This document shows, in pieces, positions 44,801 to 53,487 of a DNA stretch of 64,000 nt; the stretch's first letter is position 1, and the number at the start of each line of letters is the position of its first letter. This DNA is from Sphingomonas naasensis (GTDB lineage Bacteria; Pseudomonadota; Alphaproteobacteria; Sphingomonadales; Sphingomonadaceae). The position numbers and the translations under genes were made by a program. The notes under the pieces are model-generated. The model searched no databases, had not been told where the DNA came from, and saw only the letters and a list, made by a program, of their open reading frames with translations. The stretch is taken from positions 62,001 through 126,000 of the forward strand of contig NZ_SRXU01000004.1 of assembly GCF_004792695.1 (NCBI RefSeq). Reading direction: 5' to 3'.

Positions 44801-45613
44801 CTACCGGCGCGGCGGTTTCTTGATGCGGATAGGCTTGAGGAGCTCGTCAGCCGCTGGCACGTCGCTGGACCTAATCTTTAGTTCGCGTGCGCTGGGAAAC
44901 ACCCGTCCGACGGACTGATTGTGGTAGCGGATCAGCCATAGATACTTGGGCAGGATCAGTGAGGACGGCGGTAACGACTCCGCCTTGTCGATAATGAAAG
45001 CGCGCATCGTCCCTAGTGCATCGCGCACGTATGCCGCCTCGTTCATCAGCGACACGCTTTTGATGTAGTCGATGAACCAGATCCCATCGTCGCCGAGCCT
45101 CAGATGGCTCTTCAGATCTTCGATGAGGTTCCGCTTCGTCGATCGCGACGGCACGGCCTTCAGGTGGCCGCGAACCTGTTCGATCACCGCCGGGTCGATC
45201 ACGATCCTGGGAGCATTCGCCAACCCTGACTCGAGACGATAGGCGCGGACGAACGCAGGACCGAACGCGCGGCGCTCGTCGAGCACCATATCACCGACCG
45301 TTGTCCCCCCACGGATCAGCACGCCCGCCTCGAGGAGCGTCCATTGCGCCGTGGCGAGGTCCTGCACCTCGGCGAGCAGCGCGTCGTAGATCGACTCGCC
45401 GTCTAGTGGCCGTGACCGGATGACGCTGTCCGAGAAGGTCAGGACGGAGGTCTTTGCGCCGACCTCGCCAACGGGCTGCCCGGCTGTCTTGTCCAAAGCG
45501 TCGAGCAGGTCGTCGACATTGGCGGCGTCGTTGCCCTCGCCATCGCCGACGATCTCGGCGAATCCCAAGATGTCTACGAAGGTGGCGACGGATCGTTTGT
45601 AACGCATGGGCAT
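44801..45613 (-). CDS. Nucleotide cyclase-like protein (class III cyclase fold)
   Basis: A 270-residue protein with the outline of a class III adenylate/guanylate cyclase: TFVDILGFAEIV (metal Asp14), TFSDSVIRSRP (Asp62), then VLIRGGTTVGDMVLD and RRAFGPAFVRAYRLES in the positions of the RIGI-H-G and GPAVN-ARL motifs. The Asn of the last motif is changed (AFVRAYR). Similar single-domain proteins lie in defence islands and are related to Pycsar cyclases, but no Pycsar effector is next to it. The start is MPM at 45613 or the ATG at 45607. It is co-directional with dndB, 184 bp upstream. Confidence 0.65.
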   Translation of the reverse strand: MPMRYKRSVATFVDILGFAEIVGDGEGNDAANVDDLLDALDKTAGQPVGEVGAKTSVLTFSDSVIRSRPLDGESIYDALLAEVQDLATAQWTLLEAGVLIRGGTTVGDMVLDERRAFGPAFVRAYRLESGLANAPRIVIDPAVIEQVRGHLKAVPSRSTKRNLIEDLKSHLRLGDDGIWFIDYIKSVSLMNEAAYVRDALGTMRAFIIDKAESLPPSSLILPKYLWLIRYHNQSVGRVFPSARELKIRSSDVPAADELLKPIRIKKPPRR

Positions 45614-46381
45614 GACTTATCGCACTGTTCCACACGCCAACGGCGACCGGGGTTTCCGGTCCTGGAGGCGCCGTGGCCGCACTACACTGAGGCAGCCGAG
45701 ACCGTCGTTACAAGCAAAACGTGATGCCCCGGTGATATCCAGGAAGATTGCCGATGAACGGGGATATGTTCCACAGGATCCTCCGGGAGGGCCGGTCAAT
45801 CGATCCATTGGGGATCGGGCGCAAAGCGATGCTATCCGCCCAGCGGCAGAGATATTTCCCAATAATTTGAGTGCCCACCTTCATTATGTCGGGTGCGCCA
45901 GCTTTTCCACCGTTTTTTTCGATCGACACCGGATTTTGCTCCGGTGTCGATCCGGTGAAGTGCTCTAGGCCGCCCCGTTTGTGATACCTGGCGACCAATG
46001 TTGGGCCGGTTGCTCACAGTCCGTTTCCAGGCAGGGAGCTGTGGAAACCTGACGTTCGCGCGGAGCTTTGGCGAGATCGGCAACCGCCGACTTTGCTGTT
46101 GTTAGAGGCAACGATCCTACTGCCCAAATCCGCCATCCATCCAGGTTGTCTTAGACGGCGCCTTTAGGGCAGAGCTTGGCAGCTTGCGGTCAAGGCGATC
46201 TGTTCGAAGTCTCGGCATCGAATGGTTTTTGGCGCATGCCCGAAACTATAAAAGGATGCCGGCGATCGCGTGTGGATCAGAAGCGAAATGTCTGAGACAG
46301 AGGCTTTGTCCCTTCGCTTGTGAGGCAACCTAGCTATGATCGAGCCACCGATAGCGATCGATAGTTTGTGAGGTCAGGTGG
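45614..46381. other. Non-coding 0.77-kb region with a perfect hairpin
   Basis: No ORF here looks coding, and base composition is less GC-rich than around it. It separates the divergent cyclase-like gene and the eight-gene locus, so it must contain both promoters. TCGACACCGGA (45923-45933) and TCCGGTGTCGA (45940-45950) form a perfect 11-bp stem with a 6-base TTTTGC loop. It may be a scar of insertion, a small RNA region or a regulatory stretch. Nothing further is recognised. Confidence 0.45.
45923..45950. repeat. Perfect palindrome, 11-bp arms
   Basis: TCGACACCGGA, loop TTTTGC, TCCGGTGTCGA. There is no downstream T-tract on either strand, though a T7 run precedes it on the plus strand (45913-45919). 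It could be a terminator remnant, an RNA hairpin or a protein site. Confidence 0.5.
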
Positions 46382-47230
46382 ATGGTGCAGGGACAGAGCG
46401 GGGGGCGGGGGCCACACCGTACGCGACATTACGTTGATACGGTGTCGATCAATTTCTTTCGGCTCGAAAACCTGATCCACGCCTTTGCTGGCCGGGTGAA
46501 GGACCGCGTTTTCTGGTGGACGCCGTTTAGCATTGCCATTTCGCTGCTGTTCACGCTCGTCGTGTCTGAGTTTAAGATGAGTTTTGCCGGCCTGTCGGCC
46601 GAGCAGTGGCGCCTCCTCGCTTTGCTCGGTCTCGCGGCTGCGTCCGTCACTACGATCATCGCGGTCGTACGTGCAGTTCGCGGCCAAGACCTTGACGCGC
46701 TTATGGATACCATCTGCGCCGAAAGCATTTCGAGACCGCGCCACTACGGTATAACGCTTTTCAAAGCCGCTGACGCGCGGGGTGTGGCGCGGTTGCTAGT
46801 GTATCATGACGAAGTCTGGGACTGCTACTTGCTCCCCTATGTCCGACTTCACGAAGACCAATCTGATCCTGAGGACGTATCCGAGCCCGCGGCGGACCGG
46901 TTCAGCCTGTCGAAGGACGCGCTTTCTGCCCGCGAACTCGATGATCACGTTTTAGTATCAGAGAAAATATCTGCGGCCACGGGCAAGATGACTAACTATC
47001 GATTCGCCTTTTACATAATGAAGGTTGCGGCGGGGCATGCGACTCCCTTCCGACGCCGTGAGTTCGAAGTCCAGTCGCGAAACTACAAGTGGGTTACCAT
47101 CGAAGAGGCGTTGGCTAACCCGAAGAGCGCGGATAAAAATGGCGATGTCTTCCGCTACCTGCGCGATCACTATCGCGCGATCTTCCAGGACGACCGCATA
47201 CCTAATGCCATCGACGCCGTGATCAGATGA
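46382..47230 (+). CDS. Membrane-anchored Nudix-fold-like protein
   Basis: A 282-residue protein with two predicted membrane helices (about 45-62, FWWTPFSIAISLLFTLVV, and 78-98, LLALLGLAAASVTTIIAVVRA), followed by a cytoplasmic domain of about 180 residues. The domain resembles a Nudix fold: GITLFKAADARGVARLLVYH, VWDCYLLPYVRLHED, and the closing YKWVTIEEALANPKSADKNGDVFRYL. A canonical Nudix box (GX5EX7REUXEEXGU) is not visible, so it may be a binding domain. The first gene of the eight-gene locus, it overlaps the next gene by 4 bases. The role is not known. Confidence 0.6.
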   Translation: MVQGQSGGRGPHRTRHYVDTVSINFFRLENLIHAFAGRVKDRVFWWTPFSIAISLLFTLVVSEFKMSFAGLSAEQWRLLALLGLAAASVTTIIAVVRAVRGQDLDALMDTICAESISRPRHYGITLFKAADARGVARLLVYHDEVWDCYLLPYVRLHEDQSDPEDVSEPAADRFSLSKDALSARELDDHVLVSEKISAATGKMTNYRFAFYIMKVAAGHATPFRRREFEVQSRNYKWVTIEEALANPKSADKNGDVFRYLRDHYRAIFQDDRIPNAIDAVIR

Positions 47231-47913
47231 CCATTTCCGCTTACGAGACCGGCGGCTTGCTTGAGGCAGCGGCGGCGCGCGTTGACGCCGCGGGATATAC
47301 GGCGATTCCATGGGATCGCGATGAACGCGCGACGATCGCCGCGGAGGCGCTGCGCCGTGCCGTGGCCGCGCTGCGTGATGGTGGCGGGGGCGTTATTCAC
47401 CCCTTGGGTTTCGCCAGAATTCCCTTGTCGCCTTGGACGCTTGAGCGGCCCCGTTTCGCCGTCCATGTATGGAGCAGAGATTGGCCGGCGGGGCATGCCC
47501 TCGATATCCATGACCATTGCTACGACTTCGTTTCCATCTGCATCGCGGGCGAGATTTGTCACAGCTTTTTCGAGCCATGCGATTCCGCAGATGCCCTCGC
47601 CTGCGAGGCATCGCGCTATCAGGCAGGATGCTGCGCCGAGACCGAAGGCGCTCCGGGCGAACGCCAGCGGCTCGCGCTGAAAAACGAGCGAACCGTCGCC
47701 CCTTATGACGCATTGTCACTTCATCATCGGGAGCTTCACCGGGCGTGGCCCCTAACCGATGTTGCAGTCACCATCCAATTTCAGTCGCCGTGTATCGAGC
47801 CTACCGCCCGTGTCTTCCGCGCCGCCGGTTCTTATGATCAACCCAAGGATGAGAGCGTGAAGGCTATGTCGCGCGAGCATCTCGCATTGGTGCTCGAAAG
47901 CGTGGGCCAATGA
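47227..47913 (+). CDS. Cupin-like protein, 228 aa
   Basis: A protein with a cupin-type metal-binding outline: HALDIHDHCYDFVSICIAGEI (His95 and His97 as in HxH-x3-4-E) and, later, SLHHRELHRAWPLTDVAV in the second cupin motif position, as in cysteine-dioxygenase-like proteins. An N-terminal helical segment of about 60 residues precedes it. ATG overlaps the upstream stop by 4 bases (47227-47230) and its own stop overlaps the next ATG, so it is a core part of the operon. Substrate unknown. Confidence 0.6.
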   Translation: MTISAYETGGLLEAAAARVDAAGYTAIPWDRDERATIAAEALRRAVAALRDGGGGVIHPLGFARIPLSPWTLERPRFAVHVWSRDWPAGHALDIHDHCYDFVSICIAGEICHSFFEPCDSADALACEASRYQAGCCAETEGAPGERQRLALKNERTVAPYDALSLHHRELHRAWPLTDVAVTIQFQSPCIEPTARVFRAAGSYDQPKDESVKAMSREHLALVLESVGQ

Positions 47914-48998
47914 TCGGTTCGGCAGCCACGATGACAGACCTTGGCGAAAAGGAGTTTCTCGCCCGGCTCCTTCCTAGCCTCAGCGTCGACGCGCGATTCG
48001 TGAACGGTTTCGGCCACGATGCCAGCGTGCTCGACATCGGCTTGGAGCGAGATCTGGTAATGAAGATCGATCGCGCGGCCACGCCCATCGCCTCCTTGAA
48101 TGGCTGGGCCGACTATCGCGTCTGGGGACGCATCGCCGTCACGGCGAATTGCAGCGACATCCTAGCTGTTGGCGGCGAGCCGAAGGGGTTCATGCTGTCG
48201 CTCAGCATCGCGCCCGACACACCGGTTAGCATCGCCGCGGAAATCATCAGGGGCGCCGCTGAGGAATGTGAACGATGCGACGTTGCCTTCCTCGGCGGCG
48301 ACACCAAGGAGGCGGTTGGCCTCAACATTGTCGGGTCGGCAATCGGCACGATCCCTAAAGGTCGGCACTATGACCGGCTGCAGGGACGTCCGGGCGACCT
48401 TCTCGTTTTGGCGGGACAGCTGGGCGGGTTCCTGGGTGGATATCGGCAATGCGTGTCCCAAGACCCGTCCGGCGAGGCGCTGCGGTACCTGTGCGAACCA
48501 AGTGCGGCTTGGCGAGAGGCGCGCGCCTTGTCGCAAATCGCGGGCATTCGCTCGGCCTGCGACCTCAGCGACGGCTTGGCGTCGAGCGTCAGACAAGTCC
48601 TCGCCGCCGGGGCCGGGGCGGTTCTGGATTTCGCCGCGTTGCCGTTTCACGACCTGGCTATGGACAATGCGGCGGAGCGCGGCGCCGATCTTATCCACTA
48701 CGCTTTCGGAGTTGGCGACTGGGGCATCGTCTACGCCATCGCGCCTGAGGACAAAGCGCAGGTCGAGGATTTGGGGCTGGCTGGCCTGGCGATTGCAATC
48801 GTGGGCACCGTGGTCGGCGAACCCGGCCTGTTCCTAAAGCGGGGCGGCCTGTTCGAAGTTTCGATTTTCGAGAACGAGCATTTCCGTCGGCGCATGGAGG
48901 ACCAAGGCAGTTATTTCGACGAACTCGAAGCGGGTCTGACACTGAGACCGATCGCAGAACGGCACGGCATGCGTGACGATCTGTTCCGCAGCCGCTGA
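47910..48998 (+). CDS. ThiL/PurM-like kinase (AIR synthase-related) protein
   Basis: A 362-residue protein of the PurM/ThiL superfamily. GHDASVLDIGLERDLVMKID (compare GDDAAVL in ThiL), LGGDTKEA, and the segment ACDLSDGLASSVRQVLAAGAGAVLD (DISDGL in ThiL) match the ATP-binding and metal-binding sites. Thiamine-phosphate kinase phosphorylates TMP, but a cellular role in thiamine is unlikely in this context: the gene is inside a defence-like operon next to a cupin and a Nudix-like protein. Intact and coupled by a 4-base overlap with the cupin gene. Confidence 0.72.
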   Translation: MIGSAATMTDLGEKEFLARLLPSLSVDARFVNGFGHDASVLDIGLERDLVMKIDRAATPIASLNGWADYRVWGRIAVTANCSDILAVGGEPKGFMLSLSIAPDTPVSIAAEIIRGAAEECERCDVAFLGGDTKEAVGLNIVGSAIGTIPKGRHYDRLQGRPGDLLVLAGQLGGFLGGYRQCVSQDPSGEALRYLCEPSAAWREARALSQIAGIRSACDLSDGLASSVRQVLAAGAGAVLDFAALPFHDLAMDNAAERGADLIHYAFGVGDWGIVYAIAPEDKAQVEDLGLAGLAIAIVGTVVGEPGLFLKRGGLFEVSIFENEHFRRRMEDQGSYFDELEAGLTLRPIAERHGMRDDLFRSR

Positions 48999-49095
48999 CT
49001 TGTGCGTCGGCAGCATCTCGATGAGCGCGGCGCCCGCCAACCTTGCTTTGCTAGTGGCAGCGTCTATTCCGGGAGCGAAGGGGCTATGATGATCG

Positions 49096-50439
49096 ATGAC
49101 CGCGCGCGTTGAGCCACTCCCGCACGGCGAGCGGCCCGCCCTCGACACGCTAATTTCCCGCTTCGACTCCGGGAGCGCTGCGGTGGAGGTCAATTTTCGG
49201 CGCCTCATGCCGTCGGTGACGCCGCCGCGCGGCGGACACGCCATCCATCCCTATCCGGCAAAGCTGCTGGTCAATATCCCGCAGTTTTTTTTGGCGGCTC
49301 TGTGCCCCGATCACGGAGACAAGCTGCTCGATCCTTTCTGCGGCTCGGGCACCGTCCTCTACGAGGCCGCCCTTGCCGGCCTGCGACCCTTAGGTTCTGA
49401 CTCGAATCCGTTGGCACGGCTCGTAACGCGAGCCAAACTGACATCGATCAACCGCGATGTGGTGGGCGACGAGCTGGCGTTAATCATGCAGCGCTACCCT
49501 ATGCTGGCACCCGACATTCCCGATGTCATCAACCTCGATTACTGGTTCTCAGATCGTATTTCGCAGACGCTTGGAAAGCTGCGGGCAGCAATTGCGCAAT
49601 GCGTGTCGACGCGGCATCGGCCGCTGTTCGACGTCAGTTTCTCCGCCACCGTAAAGCGCGTGAGCTACGCCGACCCGCGGCTCTCGGTGCCAGTCAAAAT
49701 CAACCCGGCGCGTAGCGCGCGCTACGGCGCTAAGGGCGACGAGGTCCTTCGGCGGCTCGCGCGCCTCGAAAACGTTGACGTGGCAGCCGTGTTTTGGAGC
49801 ATTGTTAGCCAGAACAGCCGGCGATTGCGCCAGGTGCGCGAAGGCGACGCCGAGATCCCTTTCACGATCTTCGATGATGCCCGCGCACTCAACCTGGCCG
49901 ATGCATCCATCGACATTGCGATCACCTCGCCACCCTATGTCGGCGCGCAGAAATATATCCGCGCCTCGAGCCTTTCTCTCGGCTGGCTAGGCTTCACGCC
50001 GGAATGCAAGCTGCGCCCGCATGAACGGGTCTCGATCGGCAGAGAGCACTTAGGAGCCGAGGAAATTTGGCAGACCGAGGGTACCGGCATCCTCGCCGCC
50101 GATGCCTTGCTGGACGAGATCGCTGCGAGGAATCCGCTGCGCGCGCGGATTGCGCAGAGATACCTGCTAGAGATGCGAGATGCCTTGGCCGAGCTCGCAC
50201 GGGTTATGAGGACCGGGGCGGATCTCATCCTTGTCGTCGGCCCCAATCTGGTCGCTGGCTTCGAATTCCCGACGCCGGCGTTTCTGGAAGAGCTAGCCCG
50301 GCGGGCCGGCTTCGCAACGCACTTACATCTGATCGATTCGATCGAGTCGCGTGGACTGATGACTAAGCGAAATCGAACGGCGGGGGTCATTCAGCAGGAA
50401 TCGGTCTTCCTCCTCAAGCGCGGTCCCGTCGATGTATAG
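49096..50439 (+). CDS. DNA methyltransferase (N4/N6 amino type)
   Basis: A 447-residue SAM-dependent DNA methyltransferase. Motif I LLDPFCGSGTVLYEAALAG (78-96) precedes motif IV ITSPPYVGAQKY (about 275-286), and an N-terminal HAIHPYPAKLLVNIPQFF (48-65) is typical of DNA methylases of the TRM11-like or N4-cytosine kind that lack a separate target-recognition subunit. No restriction endonuclease accompanies it. It is 97 bp after the ThiL-like gene and overlaps the next gene by 8 bases. In this locus it may mark self DNA or change the ATPase target. Confidence 0.8.
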   Translation: MTARVEPLPHGERPALDTLISRFDSGSAAVEVNFRRLMPSVTPPRGGHAIHPYPAKLLVNIPQFFLAALCPDHGDKLLDPFCGSGTVLYEAALAGLRPLGSDSNPLARLVTRAKLTSINRDVVGDELALIMQRYPMLAPDIPDVINLDYWFSDRISQTLGKLRAAIAQCVSTRHRPLFDVSFSATVKRVSYADPRLSVPVKINPARSARYGAKGDEVLRRLARLENVDVAAVFWSIVSQNSRRLRQVREGDAEIPFTIFDDARALNLADASIDIAITSPPYVGAQKYIRASSLSLGWLGFTPECKLRPHERVSIGREHLGAEEIWQTEGTGILAADALLDEIAARNPLRARIAQRYLLEMRDALAELARVMRTGADLILVVGPNLVAGFEFPTPAFLEELARRAGFATHLHLIDSIESRGLMTKRNRTAGVIQQESVFLLKRGPVDV

Positions 50440-51406
50440 CGACAGCGCACACGACACGATCGTCGATGAGCTCCAGGCGAAGATCATGACTCTCCACAAG
50501 TCGATCTGGGAACGCCGGGCCGCGTGGCCGCAGGTGCTCGAGTGGCTCGACCAGTTCGCGGAGAATGCAGATCCCGCAGCCGACGAGCAGCTGCATGCGC
50601 TACGACTGCTCTCGAACTTCATGTATTTCGGTGTGAACGAAATCCGGGCTCTGCTTCGCTCGCTTTATCGCGACACGTTCCGGCCGCAGGTGGCGAAGGA
50701 GGTAAGGGCCCGGCTCGGCGGGGCGGTCGACCTCGCAGCCATCGCGGCGGAGCTGCGCAACGATCTCGACCACATGCGGTTCGTGTCGCTGGGCAATCCG
50801 TCGGAGAGCAGCGCATTGCTGCTATATTATTTCCGGCAGGAAAATTCGCTGCCGAAAGATCTTTTCATTCACGCGTCCGATATCTTCGATCTATCCCGAG
50901 TGGGAACGGGCGGGACCGTAAGCCTCCGCGATCCCTCGATCTCACGATATGTCTTCATAGACGATCTCTGCGGCTCCGGCCACCAGGCCGAAGATTATGC
51001 CACGAATGTCGTCGCCCCTCTCAAGCGCATCGACCCTGCCATTCGCACTTATTATTTTCCGCTGTTCGGGCTTTCCGCAGGCATTGACCACCTTCGGAGG
51101 TGCACAGAGTTCGATCTCGTTGCTCCGGTGATGGAACTCGACGATTCGTTCCGTGCTTTCGCAGCTGAATCCCGCCTGTTCGTTGACGAGACGATGGCGC
51201 TCCTGCGGTCCGCTACCGAAGCCACGTGCCGGCGCTATGGCGACAAACTCTGGCCGGGCCATCCACTTGGCTATGAGGAAGGCCAACTGTTCATCGGCTT
51301 CGCTCACAACACGCCTGACAACAGCCTTCCCATCTTCTGGAGCGATCATAGCGCACCCCTGCCGTGGCGGCCTATATTCAAACGGTATCCAAAGGTGTCC
51401 TGGTGA
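50432..51406 (+). CDS. Phosphoribosyltransferase-like protein (PRTase-CE type)
   Basis: A 324-residue protein. The central YVFIDDLCGSGHQAEDYATN (about 172-191) is a PRPP-loop of the type V-IDD-x-x-(T/S)-G found in type I phosphoribosyltransferases. The N-terminal region (LLSNFMYFGVNEIRALLRSLYRD) and LLLYYFRQENSL are features shared with proteins called PRTase-CE in comparative studies of immune loci. There the domain is predicted to act on a nucleotide rather than in purine salvage. The gene lies directly before an ORC/CDC6-like ATPase, the partner expected for this group. The chemistry is not known. Confidence 0.7.
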   Translation: MYSDSAHDTIVDELQAKIMTLHKSIWERRAAWPQVLEWLDQFAENADPAADEQLHALRLLSNFMYFGVNEIRALLRSLYRDTFRPQVAKEVRARLGGAVDLAAIAAELRNDLDHMRFVSLGNPSESSALLLYYFRQENSLPKDLFIHASDIFDLSRVGTGGTVSLRDPSISRYVFIDDLCGSGHQAEDYATNVVAPLKRIDPAIRTYYFPLFGLSAGIDHLRRCTEFDLVAPVMELDDSFRAFAAESRLFVDETMALLRSATEATCRRYGDKLWPGHPLGYEEGQLFIGFAHNTPDNSLPIFWSDHSAPLPWRPIFKRYPKVSW

Positions 51407-53484
51407 TGGCCGGTATCGAACCCGACAACCCGTTCAGCCTGACCAAGGCTAACGATCTGAGTGATGACCAAATTCAGGACCTGTGGGTGGACATTGCGCC
51501 GCCCGACAAGCCACAGTCGCTGTTCAGCTCCGGGAGGTTCGCCTCTCCGATGCCCACCTATATCCTAGGCAGCAAGGGCAGCGGTAAGACGCACCTTATG
51601 CGCTACGCTTCATTTCCACTTCAGAAGAAGCGATTCGCGCGCGACGAACTCGGGCTATGCAACGGCGTCCGGCGGGATGGGTACGTCGGCATCTACATGC
51701 TGTGTAGCGGCCTCGAGACGGGAAGGTTTCAGGGCAAGGGCCAGTCGGCCGAGGCGTGGCACGAGGTCTTCTCCTACTACCTAGAGCTGTCGCTAGGCGT
51801 CGCTGCGCTTCGCGTGACGGAGGAACTCGTCGCCGCGAGCGCCGCGGCTCACAATGCGACTGCTCTTTGTGCCGAGATCGCGGGACTTTTCGACATTGAT
51901 GCTCCGGCTGGCGAACGCTTTTCGGACTTGATCGGCGAGTTTGAAAGACGGCGGCGCGCACTCGACGCTGAAGTCAACAATGCCGCTTTTACCGGGCAGC
52001 TAAACTTGAACATCACCGCGAGCCGCGGCAGGCTGATCTTTGGGATACCGCAGGCGGTGCACGCGTTCGTTCCAGAACTCGCTGGCATTCTATTCGCCTA
52101 CCAGATCGATGAGATGGAAAACCTCACAGAGGCGCAGCAGAAGCACGTTAACACGCTCGTGAGGGCTAGGAGCGGCCCGGCCAGCCTGAAGATCGGCGCG
52201 CGGCAATTCGGCATCAAGACGCACGAGACGATGAGTGCCGGAGAGATCAACCTCAAGGATTCCGAGTTCGAGGAACTGCGGCTTGACCAGCTGTTCCGCC
52301 GGAACGAAAGCACGTATCGAAGCCTAGTCAGCAACCTAGTGGAACGGCGGCTGGAAAGCTTCTGGCCACCTTCTCGTTCGGGCCTAGCCGGGCGCGGACG
52401 GAAATTATCCGAATGGTTCGAAGAGCCCAAACGCGACCCGTTTGATCCAGCCTTCCTAAGCCTTGGCAAATCGGGGCCGTCGGGGGAGCGCCCGCACATG
52501 GTGCGGCTCCGATCGGCGCTCCAGGAGTACATGGAGCGCGGCGCAGTTCCGGGGGTATCCGAGCAGGCGCATATCGATCAAATAATGATCGATACCGCCG
52601 TTGCAGAAGCGCCGCTTCTCGAGAAGTTGAACACGATGATCGTGTTCAACGCCTGGGCCAAGAATGCCGACCTACGCGACGCGGCTGCTACGATCCGCAA
52701 CGACTGCGCCGAGTTCATTAGAACGCGCCAGAACGGGCGCTATCGCCAGAAGCTCGATCATTACAAATCTGACATCATCGCCCAGATGTATCGGGAGGCG
52801 ACGGTCCGCCAGCCATATGGTGGCCTGGATGAGTTCACCCGTATGTCCGAAGGCCAGCCCCGCGCGCTGATAACCTTGCTGAAGCAAACGTTCGACTGGG
52901 CTACGTTCCAAGGCGAGCGCCCCTTTGAGGTTGGCAGCATCAGCATCGACGCTGAAAGCAAGGGTGCACTCGCAGCGTCCGACTGGTTCTACAACAATAT
53001 GAGCAGGGCCGGCGACGATGGCCGCGCCATTCTCATCGCCACGGACCGCCTCGCGGAATTGTTTCGGATCAATCGCTACGCGAACAATCCGGCCGAATGT
53101 TCCCTGATCGGGTTCAGCGTCAGCCAAAGCACAGGGTCAGAGGCGGCGCATCGTACCCTAAGCTTGGCGCTCGACCACTCGTTCTTGGTGGAAATACTTG
53201 GTGGACAAGCCGAGCGCAATTCGGAGCAGGTCACTGGCAAGTACCAGCTGAACAGGATGCTGGTGCCCAAATGGGGGCTCGCCACCGGACGTCGCGGCAT
53301 CAAGCCGCTGGGCGAGCGCGAGTTTAACGCGATCTTTGATCCTAGCGCTCAGGACGCCTTCAACTTGCTCAAAGCCGATTGGTCGAGCCGTATGAACGCC
53401 CCGTTCGAGCGCGCTCGCCGGCTGACCTCGAACCTAAACTCAACAGAGGGTCGGGATGATCAGGCCGATCTGTTTCAGGGTTGA
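51406..53484 (+). CDS. ORC/CDC6-like AAA+ ATPase
   Basis: A 692-residue ATPase. Walker A is ILGSKGSGKTHLMR (about 53-66), Walker B is FAYQIDEMENLTEAQQKHVNTLVR (about 229-252), sensor-like KIGARQFGIKTHETMSAGE follows, and a helical C-terminal half includes FTRMSEGQPRALITLLK, like the winged-helix region of ORC/CDC6 or STAND proteins. Such ATPases act as sensors in defence systems. The ATG at 51406 is chosen because it shares one base with the upstream stop (TGATG) and the 14 extra residues of the longer frame are in the previous gene. It is coupled to the next gene by a 3-base gap. Confidence 0.78.
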   Translation: MAGIEPDNPFSLTKANDLSDDQIQDLWVDIAPPDKPQSLFSSGRFASPMPTYILGSKGSGKTHLMRYASFPLQKKRFARDELGLCNGVRRDGYVGIYMLCSGLETGRFQGKGQSAEAWHEVFSYYLELSLGVAALRVTEELVAASAAAHNATALCAEIAGLFDIDAPAGERFSDLIGEFERRRRALDAEVNNAAFTGQLNLNITASRGRLIFGIPQAVHAFVPELAGILFAYQIDEMENLTEAQQKHVNTLVRARSGPASLKIGARQFGIKTHETMSAGEINLKDSEFEELRLDQLFRRNESTYRSLVSNLVERRLESFWPPSRSGLAGRGRKLSEWFEEPKRDPFDPAFLSLGKSGPSGERPHMVRLRSALQEYMERGAVPGVSEQAHIDQIMIDTAVAEAPLLEKLNTMIVFNAWAKNADLRDAAATIRNDCAEFIRTRQNGRYRQKLDHYKSDIIAQMYREATVRQPYGGLDEFTRMSEGQPRALITLLKQTFDWATFQGERPFEVGSISIDAESKGALAASDWFYNNMSRAGDDGRAILIATDRLAELFRINRYANNPAECSLIGFSVSQSTGSEAAHRTLSLALDHSFLVEILGGQAERNSEQVTGKYQLNRMLVPKWGLATGRRGIKPLGEREFNAIFDPSAQDAFNLLKADWSSRMNAPFERARRLTSNLNSTEGRDDQADLFQG

Positions 53485-53487
53485 TCG

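Noticed and set aside
45606..45968. A 120-residue plus-strand frame in the gap before the eight-gene locus
   Set aside because: No ribosome-binding site, low-complexity Arg-rich sequence and it crosses the palindrome at 45923-45950.
51364..51405. Upstream ATG at 51364 as the ATPase start
   Set aside because: It lies inside the preceding gene, and the ATG at 51406 gives a one-base stop-start overlap typical of this operon.
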